Positions 6,033 to 13,771 of a stretch of DNA of 16,703 bases are shown in pieces (the stretch's first letter is position 1; each line of letters begins with the position of its first letter). The notes under the pieces were generated by a model. The model worked only from the letters and a program-made list of their open reading frames with translations, did not search any database and was not told the origin of the DNA. The stretch comes from an uncultured Oscillospiraceae bacterium (GTDB lineage: Bacteria > Bacillota > Clostridia > Oscillospirales > Ruminococcaceae), in the NCBI GenBank assembly GCA_900555435.1, contig USLH01000041.1, forward strand, positions 1 to 16,703, given 5' to 3'. A program made the translations under genes and the position numbers.

Positions 6033-6986
6033 ATGGAGTTTCATCACATTCCCGTCATGCTCCATGAATGCATGGAGGGCTTGAACATCCAGCCGGAGGG
6101 CATCTATGTAGATGGCACCGCCGGAGGAGCCGGTCATTCTTCGGAGATCGCAAAGCGGCTTACCAAAGGGCGGCTCATTGCACTGGATCAGGATCCTGAC
6201 GCCATTGCGGCGGCGTCAGAGCGGCTAAAGCCTTATCCGGCCGCACAGGTGATCCGGGCGAATTTCCGGAATATGGCGGAGGTATTGGCGGAGCTTTCGA
6301 TCCTGCGGGTCAACGGTGTGCTGTTGGATCTGGGGGTCTCCTCCCGGCAGCTGGACACGGCGGAGCGGGGGTTTTCCTACCAGAAGGACGCACCGCTGGA
6401 TATGCGGATGTCCCAAGAGGGGATGAGCGCTGCCGATTTGGTGAACACCGCTTCGGTGGAAGAGCTTGCCCGGATCCTGCGGGAGTACGGGGAAGAAAAG
6501 TTTGCTTTCTCCATTGCAAAAGCCATTGCCCGGAAGCGGGAGAGTGTTCCCATCGAAACGACGTTTCAGCTGGCGGAGGTCGTCAAGGCGACAGTCCCGG
6601 CGGCGTCCAGACGGGAGAAGAACCCCTGCAAGCGAACATTTCAGGCGCTGCGGATCGCCGTTAATTCGGAACTGGATGCGCTTTCTCAGGGACTGGATGA
6701 GGCGTTTGACCTGCTGGCTCCGGGAGGGCGGCTTTGCGTCATCACCTTCCATTCGCTGGAAGACCGGATGGTGAAGCAGAAGTTTGCGGCCCTGTGTCAG
6801 GGGTGCATCTGTCCACCGGATTTTCCGGTCTGCGTCTGCGGGCATACGCCGGAGGGGAAGCTGGTTCCCCGGAAGCAGCCCATTCTTCCCACGGAAGAGG
6901 AGCTTTCCGAAAACCGGCGCAGCCAGAGCGCAAAGCTCCGGGTGCTGGAAAAGATCCATGACCGCCAGACGGCGGAAATTCAATAA
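6033..6986 (+). CDS. rsmH: 16S rRNA (cytosine-1402-N4) methyltransferase RsmH
   Basis: RsmH (MraW) methylates N4 of C1402 in the decoding centre of 16S rRNA, using S-adenosylmethionine. The 317-residue protein opens HHIPVMLHECMEGL and has the SAM-binding loop DGTAGGAGHS at residues 27-36, the acidic DQDPDAI at 52-58, GVLLDLGVSSRQLD at 95-108, RGFSYQKDAPLDMRM shortly after, and the late block FQALRIAVNSELD and GGRLCVITFHSLEDRMVK. Near the C-terminus a cysteine-rich loop CQGCICPPDFPVCVCG is typical of Firmicutes members and could hold a metal. Start at ATG 6033 behind AAGGAGG; 27 bases after mraZ. Confidence 0.97.
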   Translation: MEFHHIPVMLHECMEGLNIQPEGIYVDGTAGGAGHSSEIAKRLTKGRLIALDQDPDAIAAASERLKPYPAAQVIRANFRNMAEVLAELSILRVNGVLLDLGVSSRQLDTAERGFSYQKDAPLDMRMSQEGMSAADLVNTASVEELARILREYGEEKFAFSIAKAIARKRESVPIETTFQLAEVVKATVPAASRREKNPCKRTFQALRIAVNSELDALSQGLDEAFDLLAPGGRLCVITFHSLEDRMVKQKFAALCQGCICPPDFPVCVCGHTPEGKLVPRKQPILPTEEELSENRRSQSAKLRVLEKIHDRQTAEIQ

Positions 6987-7003
6987 GAAAGGAACGGGTC
7001 AGA

Positions 7004-7450
7004 ATGGCTCAGACAAATCTTGCATACGATCTGGAACGGTTTGAACAGCATACCCCCGTTCCGGAACAAAAGCCTCAGATCAGCGTCCGACGGGAGCGGA
7101 GCATCCATCCGCTGAAGATCATGGCGGTGGCGGTGCTGATCTTCGCCATGGGATTTTCGCTTTTGTACAGCCGGGTGATCATCACTGAGCTGAATGCGGA
7201 CATCAATGCGGCGGAGACAAGACTGGACGTGCTCCACGCCGAGCAGGTGCGGATGCAGACGGAGCTGGACGGGAAAATGTCCTTAAAAGCCATCGAGGAA
7301 GCCGCTATCAGCGAATATGGCATGGTGAAGCCCGACGGCTCACAGGTCAGCTATGTGCAGGTCACAACAGAAAATAAGCTGGAAGGCAAGGCAAAGGAAG
7401 AAGGATTTTTCGAGAAGATCTATCAGTTCATCCGGGACTTATTTGCATAA
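7004..7450 (+). CDS. ftsL: Cell division protein FtsL
   Basis: FtsL is a small bitopic membrane protein that scaffolds the divisome with DivIC/FtsB and activates the FtsW-PBP pair. The 148-residue sequence has a polar cytoplasmic N-terminus with a basic block (RRERSIHPLK, about 29-38), one membrane helix at about 39-56 (IMAVAVLIFAMGFSLLYS), then a heptad-type coiled coil (about 58-92, ITELNADINAAETRLDVLHA) and an extracytoplasmic tail. Sequence identity in this family is low, so the call relies on topology plus position between rsmH and the class B PBP, which is where ftsL always sits in this cluster. Start at ATG 7004 behind AAAGGA; 17 bases after rsmH. Confidence 0.88.
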   Translation: MAQTNLAYDLERFEQHTPVPEQKPQISVRRERSIHPLKIMAVAVLIFAMGFSLLYSRVIITELNADINAAETRLDVLHAEQVRMQTELDGKMSLKAIEEAAISEYGMVKPDGSQVSYVQVTTENKLEGKAKEEGFFEKIYQFIRDLFA

Positions 7451-7464
7451 GAATCAAGGGGCGC

Positions 7465-7495
7465 TTGCATAACAGGGCGGAGCGCTCCATATAAA
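7465..7495 (+). promoter_or_regulatory. Possible weak internal promoter before the class B PBP
   Basis: TTGCAT (7465-7470) and TATAAA (7490-7495) are separated by 19 bases, longer than ideal. The spacer also contains the second half of an imperfect 8-pair hairpin (7459-7466 with 7481-7488). In Bacillus subtilis the gene at this place, spoVD, has its own sporulation promoter, so an internal promoter would not be surprising; the evidence here is weak. Confidence 0.25.
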
Positions 7496-7587
7496 TCAAG
7501 TGCGCAGGAGGTTAAGATGGGATCGTCTTGACCTTTTGTTGCTGTTATGAGGTTTTTTTGCACCTCTTTGCGGGAGGGAATTATCAT

Positions 7588-9846
7588 ATGGCGGAAGGAA
7601 CGGGTAAAAAGCTGAAGCTCAGGGTTCTGGCTTTCTGCGGCGGGATGCTGCTGATTTTAGCTTGGGTCATGTATAATCTGGTGTACCGGTCTCTGGTTAC
7701 GGGGTCGGAGCTGCGGGCAAAGGCAGCAGATCAGCAGCTGCGGGATACCACCATTGCAGCCAACCGGGGGACGATCTACGACCGGAACATGAACGTGCTG
7801 GCTCAGAGCGCCACGGTCTGGGACGTGATCTTAGCACCCAGCGAGGTCTACAGCGCCATGTCACGGTTGAAGACCCAGGCGGAAAAGGACGCCTATGAGC
7901 AGAAGCTCATAAACGGGCTTTGCGACATTTTGGAGGTAGACGAGGAAACGGTCCGGGGACACCTTTCCCACACGGAAAGTATGTACCGGGAAGTGAAGCG
8001 GAAGGTGGTCAAGACCGTCGCAGACGAGATCACCGATTACATCGCCGACAACGGGCTGACCGGGGTCTACCTGCAGGTGAACACCAAGCGGTTCTACCCC
8101 TACGATGACCTGGCTTCCAGCGTTATCGGTTTTACGAATTACGACAATCAGGGTGTTTACGGCATCGAGGCCAAGTATAACTCTGTGTTGTCCGGAACGC
8201 CGGGGCGGCAGATCTCGGCGAAAAATGCGCTGGGGGAGGCGCTGCCCACCTCCTATGAGCAGCTCTATCCGGCTACCGACGGGAACTCTCTGGTGCTGAC
8301 CATCGATCAGGTGGTGCAGCATTTCTTAGAGAAATCTCTGGACGCCACTATCGCTCAGCATATGCCGCTGGAGGGCGCGGCGGGGATCGTCATGGACGTG
8401 AACACCGGGAATATTTTGGCCATGTCCTCCAAGCCGGGGTTCGACCTGAACAATCCCCTTGCCATTGCCGACGAGGAGACGGCGGCTGCTATTGCCGCCA
8501 TGCCCGACGGCGAGGAAAAGAAGGCTGCCAAGCAGGCGGCGCAGGAAAAGCAGTGGAAGAATAAAGCGGTCACGGACATTTACGAGCCCGGTTCCGTTTT
8601 CAAGGTCGTTACCGCTTCCGCAGCACTGGAGGAGGGGACGGCGACCATCCATTCCACCTATACCTGCACCGGTGCGGTGAGCTTTCCGGGACTGAAAAAT
8701 CCCATCCACTGCCACCGGCGGACGGGGCATGGGCTTCTGGACTTTACCGGAGCCATTGTGAATTCCTGCAACCCGGCCTTTATCGCTATCGGCGCATCGC
8801 TGGGGGCGGAGAATTTCTATCGGTATTTCGACGCCTTCGGTCTGACGGAAAAAACCGGGATCGACCTTCCGGCGGAGGCGCAGAACAGCTACTATACGGC
8901 GGATCGGTTAAATGCCATCAGCTTGGCATCCTGCTCCTTCGGGCAGTCCAACACTGTCACCCCCATCCAGATGCTGACCGCAGCTGTGGCGGCTATCAAC
9001 GGCGGAAAATTACTGACCCCGCATATCGTCAGTAAAATCGTCGATAATAACGGAAACACCGTGGAAGAATTCGGCACTCAGGTGAAGCGGCAGGTGATCT
9101 CTGAGGAGACCTCCGCCACCATGCGCACGGCACTGGAGCAGGTGGTTGCGGCAAACGGCGGCACCAACGCTTATGTAAAGGGCTACCGCATCGGCGGAAA
9201 ATCCGGTACGGCCCAGAAGCTCAATAAACAGAACGAGGACGAAGAAGAACGGTACATTTTCTCCTACTTCGTCTTTGCGCCGGTGGACGACCCGCAGGTA
9301 GCGGCGCTGATCTTAGTCGACGAGGCGACCTCCGGGGCGGAATACGCCAATACGGTCGTGGCGCCTACGGCGGCTTCGCTGATGGCGGATCTGCTGCCTT
9401 ATATCGGCATCCAGCCGCAGTATTCCGAGAACGAATCGGAGCTGCAGGATGTGAGTATCCCCGGCGGGCTTATCGGCACCGACCCCCTTGCGGCCCAGAG
9501 CAAGCTGCGGATCAAGGGCTTAGAGGGCACCATCATCGGCGACGGCAAGGAAGTCGTCGACATTTACCCCAAAGCGGGCGCCAAGGTGGCGGTCAATTCC
9601 ACCGTCATCATTTATACGGACGGCCGGGAGAAGGAAACCACCGTCGTCCCCGACGTGGTGGGCTTAACGCCTTCTCAGGCAAACCAGAAGCTGACCAATG
9701 CAGGGCTTAATATCCGCTTTACCGGCGGTGCGGCCCAGAATAAGAAGGCCAAGGTTTCCGGTCAGGACACCGAGGCGGGATCTACCGTGCCGAAGGGGAC
9801 GGTGGTGACCATCGAATGCATGGTTACCGGTGAAGATGGCGAGTGA
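7588..9846 (+). CDS. ftsI: Class B penicillin-binding protein with two PASTA domains (FtsI/SpoVD type)
   Basis: A transpeptidase that crosslinks septal peptidoglycan on the outer face of the membrane, partner of FtsW. The 752-residue protein has an N-terminal membrane helix at about 11-32, a dimerisation/pedestal domain with RGTIYDRNMNVLA (60-72), and a transpeptidase domain with all three active-site motifs: S336-V-F-K339 in EPGSVFK, S393-C-N395, and K538-S-G-T541. Two PASTA domains follow at about 620-678 and 685-747. An Ala/Glu/Lys-rich insertion (about 291-322) precedes the catalytic serine motif. Start at ATG 7588 behind GGGAGGGA; the open frame extends to a TTG at 7528 but that lacks a ribosome site. 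Whether it serves vegetative division (FtsI/Pbp2B), spore cortex (SpoVD) or both cannot be decided; two PASTA domains favour a division role. Confidence 0.93.
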   Translation: MAEGTGKKLKLRVLAFCGGMLLILAWVMYNLVYRSLVTGSELRAKAADQQLRDTTIAANRGTIYDRNMNVLAQSATVWDVILAPSEVYSAMSRLKTQAEKDAYEQKLINGLCDILEVDEETVRGHLSHTESMYREVKRKVVKTVADEITDYIADNGLTGVYLQVNTKRFYPYDDLASSVIGFTNYDNQGVYGIEAKYNSVLSGTPGRQISAKNALGEALPTSYEQLYPATDGNSLVLTIDQVVQHFLEKSLDATIAQHMPLEGAAGIVMDVNTGNILAMSSKPGFDLNNPLAIADEETAAAIAAMPDGEEKKAAKQAAQEKQWKNKAVTDIYEPGSVFKVVTASAALEEGTATIHSTYTCTGAVSFPGLKNPIHCHRRTGHGLLDFTGAIVNSCNPAFIAIGASLGAENFYRYFDAFGLTEKTGIDLPAEAQNSYYTADRLNAISLASCSFGQSNTVTPIQMLTAAVAAINGGKLLTPHIVSKIVDNNGNTVEEFGTQVKRQVISEETSATMRTALEQVVAANGGTNAYVKGYRIGGKSGTAQKLNKQNEDEEERYIFSYFVFAPVDDPQVAALILVDEATSGAEYANTVVAPTAASLMADLLPYIGIQPQYSENESELQDVSIPGGLIGTDPLAAQSKLRIKGLEGTIIGDGKEVVDIYPKAGAKVAVNSTVIIYTDGREKETTVVPDVVGLTPSQANQKLTNAGLNIRFTGGAAQNKKAKVSGQDTEAGSTVPKGTVVTIECMVTGEDGE

Positions 9847-9870
9847 TCCAATTGCGAAAGGATGAGACAG

Positions 9871-11310
9871 ATGAAACTATCGGAGCTGCTTGACGGCATT
9901 GAAGCTCTTCGGGGCGTTTCGGATCGGGAGATCGGGAATGTCACAAACGATTCCCGGAAGGTAGAAAAGGGCGACCTTTTCGTCTGCATCACAGGTGCGG
10001 CGTCGGATGGCCACGACTATGCGGCGGCGGCGCTCCAAAAGGGGGCGGCAGCTGTTGTCTGCGAGCGGGACCTGGGACTTGAAAATCAGGTTCTGGTGGC
10101 GGATACCCACGGGGCTTACGGGAAAATCGCTGCGAATTTCTACGGGAACCCCAGCAAAAAGTTAAAACTCATCGGCGTCACCGGAACCAAGGGGAAAACC
10201 ACGGTGACCAGCCTTATCAAAGCCATTCTGACCCGGACAGGGCAGAAGGTGGGACTGATCGGCACCATCCAGAACGAGATCGGCGATGAGGTGCTTCACA
10301 CCGAGAACACCACCCCCGACGCCATGGAGCTGGAGCGGCTTTATCGGAAAATGGTGGAGGCCGGGTGTGAATACTGCGTGATGGAGGTCTCCTCCCATGC
10401 GTTGGATCAGGAGCGGATCGGCGACAGCCACTATGAGGTGGCGGTGTTCACGAATCTTTCCCACGAGCATCTGGACTATCACAAGGACATGGAAAGCTAC
10501 TTTGCGGCGAAAAAGAAGCTCTTTTCCCGGTGCGACAAGGCGGTAGTCAACGTAGACGACGCCTACGGCCGACGGATCGCAGCGGACTGCACCTGCCCGG
10601 TGATGACGTTTTCTCTGGAAGAGGAGGCGGATCTGCGGGCGTTCCAGCTCACCTGCCACCCGGACAGCGTGGACTTCCGCTTCGGATACGAAGGGGTGGA
10701 AAGCCGGCTGCATTTTGCCATGCCCGGAGCGTTTTCCGTGCGGAACGTGCTGGCGGCCATGGGCGCCTGTCTGCAGCTGGGGGTGTGCTTGGAAACCATC
10801 ACGGGGGCTTTGAGCGAAGTGAAGGGCGTCCGGGGACGGAACGAGAACCTGACTCCCGGCCGGGAATTTACGGTGATCTGCGACTATGCCCACACGCCAG
10901 ACAGCATCGAGAATATCTTAGGGGCTCTGAAGGAGACGGTAAAGGGGCGGCTCATCGCCCTGTTCGGCTGCGGCGGCGACCGGGACCGGACGAAGCGGCC
11001 TTTGATGGGGGAAGCGGCAGCGGAGCACTCCGACTTTGTCATCGTCACCTCCGATAACCCCCGGACGGAGGATCCGGATGCCATCATCGCAGAGATCCTC
11101 CCCGGCGTGGAGGGGAAGAACACCCCTTACAAGGTGATCCCCAACCGGCGGGAAGCTATCTTCTATGCGGTAGAGAACGCCAAGCCCGGAGACACAATTG
11201 TCCTTTGCGGTAAGGGGCATGAGGATTATCAGATCATCGGCCATGAGAAGCACCATTTCGACGAACGGGAAGTCGTAGCGGAAGCGGTTGCAGCCCGGGA
11301 CGGAAAGTAA
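9871..11310 (+). CDS. murE: MurE, UDP-MurNAc-L-Ala-D-Glu:meso-diaminopimelate ligase
   Basis: MurE adds the third residue of the peptidoglycan stem peptide in the cytoplasm, using ATP. The 479-residue protein has the Mur ligase P-loop GVTGTKGKTT (102-111), the TTPDAMELERL substrate region (147-157), MEVSSHALDQ (171-180), the lysine-bearing FAAKKKLF (211-218), RGRNE (321-325), DYAHTPDS (338-345) and FGCGGDRDRTKRP (365-377). The amino-acid selectivity motif is DNPR at 395-398, which in this family marks meso-diaminopimelate rather than lysine. I chose ATG 9871 over ATG 9862 because the AAAGGA ribosome site (9857-9862) overlaps the latter. It follows the PBP by 24 bases. Confidence 0.96.
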   Translation: MKLSELLDGIEALRGVSDREIGNVTNDSRKVEKGDLFVCITGAASDGHDYAAAALQKGAAAVVCERDLGLENQVLVADTHGAYGKIAANFYGNPSKKLKLIGVTGTKGKTTVTSLIKAILTRTGQKVGLIGTIQNEIGDEVLHTENTTPDAMELERLYRKMVEAGCEYCVMEVSSHALDQERIGDSHYEVAVFTNLSHEHLDYHKDMESYFAAKKKLFSRCDKAVVNVDDAYGRRIAADCTCPVMTFSLEEEADLRAFQLTCHPDSVDFRFGYEGVESRLHFAMPGAFSVRNVLAAMGACLQLGVCLETITGALSEVKGVRGRNENLTPGREFTVICDYAHTPDSIENILGALKETVKGRLIALFGCGGDRDRTKRPLMGEAAAEHSDFVIVTSDNPRTEDPDAIIAEILPGVEGKNTPYKVIPNRREAIFYAVENAKPGDTIVLCGKGHEDYQIIGHEKHHFDEREVVAEAVAARDGK

Positions 11311-11323
11311 GGAGGGACGGCTT

Positions 11324-12691
11324 TTGGAAAAATTGCAGCTGCGGCAGATCGCCGAGGCGGTGGGAGCCGTCTGCCCGGAAGATCGGGTCATTGAAAGTGT
11401 TGTGACGGACACCTCTCAGGTAACGGAAGGGAGCCTTTTCGTTGCAATCAAAGGCGAGCGGTTCGACGGACACGACTTTATCCCCAAGGCGGTGGAAAAC
11501 GGTGCGGCGGCGGTGCTCGTTGAGCATGAGACCCCGGATCCGGGGGTGCCGTGCCTGACGGTCCCGTCCACAAGAGAGGCGTTCTTGGATCTGGCGGCGT
11601 GGTATCGGCGGCTTTTCCACACCTTTGTGGTGGGGGTAACCGGAAGCGTCGGGAAGACCTCCACGAAGGACATGATCTGTGCCGTGCTGAGCCGGAAGGG
11701 GAAGACCTTAAAGACCCAGGGAAACTTAAATAACGGCATCGGGCTTCCGAAGACGATTCTGCGGCTGGACGGCAGTTTTCAGAATGCGGTCATCGAGATG
11801 GGAATGTCCCATAAGGGGGAGATCTCCCGGCTGACCCGGGTAGCGCAGCCCAGCGCCGGGGTCATTACCAACATCGGCGTCTGCCACATTGAGAATTTAG
11901 GAAGCCAGGAAAACATTTTAAGCGCAAAGCTGGAGATCACAGAAGGAATGAGCGGGAATGCTCCGCTTATCTTAAACGCCGACGACCCGCTGCTGGCGGA
12001 CGTATGCAACCGGATCGACCGGGATATCCTCTATTACGGCATCGATTCCGGCACGGCGGAGGTGCGGGCAACGGAGATTGACGAGGCCGACGGGGCGACC
12101 TGCTTCAACGTCCGTTATTACGGGCGGACGGCCTCGGTGAGGATCCCGGTGATCGGACGGCACAACGTTTATAATGCGCTGGCGGCGTTTTCGGTGGGGC
12201 TGACCGCCGGGATGGCGCCGGAAGACATTGTGGCGGGGCTTCGGGATTACGAGCCCTCCGCCATGCGGCAGAACATCGTCAAAAAGGACGGGATCACCGT
12301 CATCATCGACTGCTACAACGCCAGCCCCGACTCCATGAAAGCGTCCCTTACGGTGCTTGCGGGGCTTAAAAACCCCCGGCGGATCGCCGTTTTGGGGGAT
12401 ATGCTGGAGCTTGGGGAAAAGGCGCCGGAGATGCACCGCATGGTGGGGCGGTTTGCCGGGGAAAAGGGGATCGACGCCGTATTCGGCTACGGCCCTCATT
12501 CGGAGCAGCTCCTTGCCGGTGCGGAAGAGAAGGGGTGTCCTTTCACGAAGCATTTTTCCGATAAAAAGGAAATGGCAGCGTTTTTGAAGGATTACTTAAA
12601 AGAGGACGATGCCGTCCTTTATAAGGCGAGCCGGGGAATGGCTCTGGAAGAAGTTCTGGAAGCGGTTCACGGCATTCATGCGGGACACTGA
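11324..12691 (+). CDS. murF: MurF, UDP-MurNAc-tripeptide:D-Ala-D-Ala ligase
   Basis: MurF attaches D-alanyl-D-alanine to complete the UDP-MurNAc-pentapeptide in the cytoplasm. The 455-residue protein shows the P-loop GVTGSVGKTSTK (104-115), the MurF-type TQGNLNNGIGLP (131-142), EMGMSHKGEI, an NADDPL block, DCYNASPDSMKAS and LGDMLELG, in family order. The likely start is TTG at 11324, 7 bases after GGAGGG (11311-11316); it lies 13 bases behind the murE stop. An in-frame TTG at 11288 inside murE lacks a ribosome site. Arginine is encoded by CGG in about 20 of 24 cases (hand count), the pattern of the left part of the window. Confidence 0.95.
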   Translation: MEKLQLRQIAEAVGAVCPEDRVIESVVTDTSQVTEGSLFVAIKGERFDGHDFIPKAVENGAAAVLVEHETPDPGVPCLTVPSTREAFLDLAAWYRRLFHTFVVGVTGSVGKTSTKDMICAVLSRKGKTLKTQGNLNNGIGLPKTILRLDGSFQNAVIEMGMSHKGEISRLTRVAQPSAGVITNIGVCHIENLGSQENILSAKLEITEGMSGNAPLILNADDPLLADVCNRIDRDILYYGIDSGTAEVRATEIDEADGATCFNVRYYGRTASVRIPVIGRHNVYNALAAFSVGLTAGMAPEDIVAGLRDYEPSAMRQNIVKKDGITVIIDCYNASPDSMKASLTVLAGLKNPRRIAVLGDMLELGEKAPEMHRMVGRFAGEKGIDAVFGYGPHSEQLLAGAEEKGCPFTKHFSDKKEMAAFLKDYLKEDDAVLYKASRGMALEEVLEAVHGIHAGH

Positions 12692-12729
12692 AAAAACCGT
12701 AAAAATCAGAAAAAAGGGCAGGTCACACT

Positions 12730-13740
12730 ATGGAAAGCATCAGCTGTATAGCAGCCGCTGTCATCGCCTTTGCGGTCAGCGCCGTTTTGGGAAAATTCCT
12801 CATTCCCTTTTTAAGAAAGATCAAGTTCGGGCAGACCATCAAGGAAAACGGCCCCGTCTGGCACAAAAGCAAACAGGGCACGCCGAATATGGGCGGATTT
12901 ATGTTCATCATCGGCTCGGTAGTGGGGATCCTTGTGGGGTTTATCCTCCTCAAAGTGCTCTGGAAGGAGCCGCTGGGGCTATCGGCGGTGAACAGCGTGA
13001 AGCTCTTCGGCGGCCTTGGCATGGCGCTGATCTTTGGATTCATCGGTTTTTTGGACGACTACATCAAGGACGTGAAGAAACGGAATTTAGGGCTTAACGC
13101 CAAGCAGAAGCTCATCATGCAGTTCTTTACGGCGGTGGCATACCTTCTGTCCGTTTATCTGGCAGGGGACACCTCCACGACGGTGATCTTCCCCTTCTTC
13201 GGGCAGCTGGATCTGGGATTCTTCTACTATGTGATCATGATCCTCTTCATCCTCTTTCTCTCCAACGCCGTGAACCTGACCGACGGGATCGACGGGCTGG
13301 CGGCTTCGGTGACCTTTCTCGTCTGCATCAGCGTGCTTATCATGAGCGGCGTGCTGGGACTTCTGGGGATCGGGGTCTATGCGTCGGCGCTGGCCGGCGG
13401 GCTTCTGGGGTTTCTGATCTACAATTTCCACCCTGCCAAGGTGTTCATGGGGGATACCGGCTCCATGTTCTTGGGGGGGTCGGTACTGGCGCTGGGGTTC
13501 GGCATCAATTTGCCGGTGCTGATCCTGCTTTTCGGCATCATTTATGTGGTGGAAGCCATGTCCGTGGTGCTGCAGGTCATCAGCTTCCAGACCACCGGCA
13601 AGCGGATCTTTAAAATGAGCCCCATCCACCACCACTTCGAGCTGTGCGGCTGGAAAGAGGAGAAGATCGTCTTCGTCTTCACCGCCATCACCCTCGTCAT
13701 GTGCGTACTGGCCTATCTTGGCGTTATGAACCGGTATTGA
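12730..13740 (+). CDS. mraY: MraY, phospho-MurNAc-pentapeptide translocase
   Basis: MraY transfers phospho-MurNAc-pentapeptide to undecaprenyl phosphate, making lipid I at the inner face of the cytoplasmic membrane. The 336-residue polytopic protein has the conserved HKSKQGTPNMGG (45-56), the aspartate pair D109-D110 in GFLDDYIKD, NAVNLTDGIDGLA (179-191), the catalytic-site aspartate D242 in FMGDTGS, and the histidine block SPIHHHFE (297-304). About ten hydrophobic segments alternate with these loops. ATG 12730 has a modest AAGGGCAGG ribosome site. The gene lies 38 bases after murF. It is the last gene with the left-hand codon pattern. Confidence 0.97.
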   Translation: MESISCIAAAVIAFAVSAVLGKFLIPFLRKIKFGQTIKENGPVWHKSKQGTPNMGGFMFIIGSVVGILVGFILLKVLWKEPLGLSAVNSVKLFGGLGMALIFGFIGFLDDYIKDVKKRNLGLNAKQKLIMQFFTAVAYLLSVYLAGDTSTTVIFPFFGQLDLGFFYYVIMILFILFLSNAVNLTDGIDGLAASVTFLVCISVLIMSGVLGLLGIGVYASALAGGLLGFLIYNFHPAKVFMGDTGSMFLGGSVLALGFGINLPVLILLFGIIYVVEAMSVVLQVISFQTTGKRIFKMSPIHHHFELCGWKEEKIVFVFTAITLVMCVLAYLGVMNRY

Positions 13741-13771
13741 TCCCGGTTTTCCCGGAAAGGAGCGACCCCCT

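Noticed and set aside
7528..7587. Longer N-terminus for the class B PBP from a TTG
   Set aside because: There is no well-placed ribosome site for it, and the cysteine-rich extension is unlike PBP N-termini.
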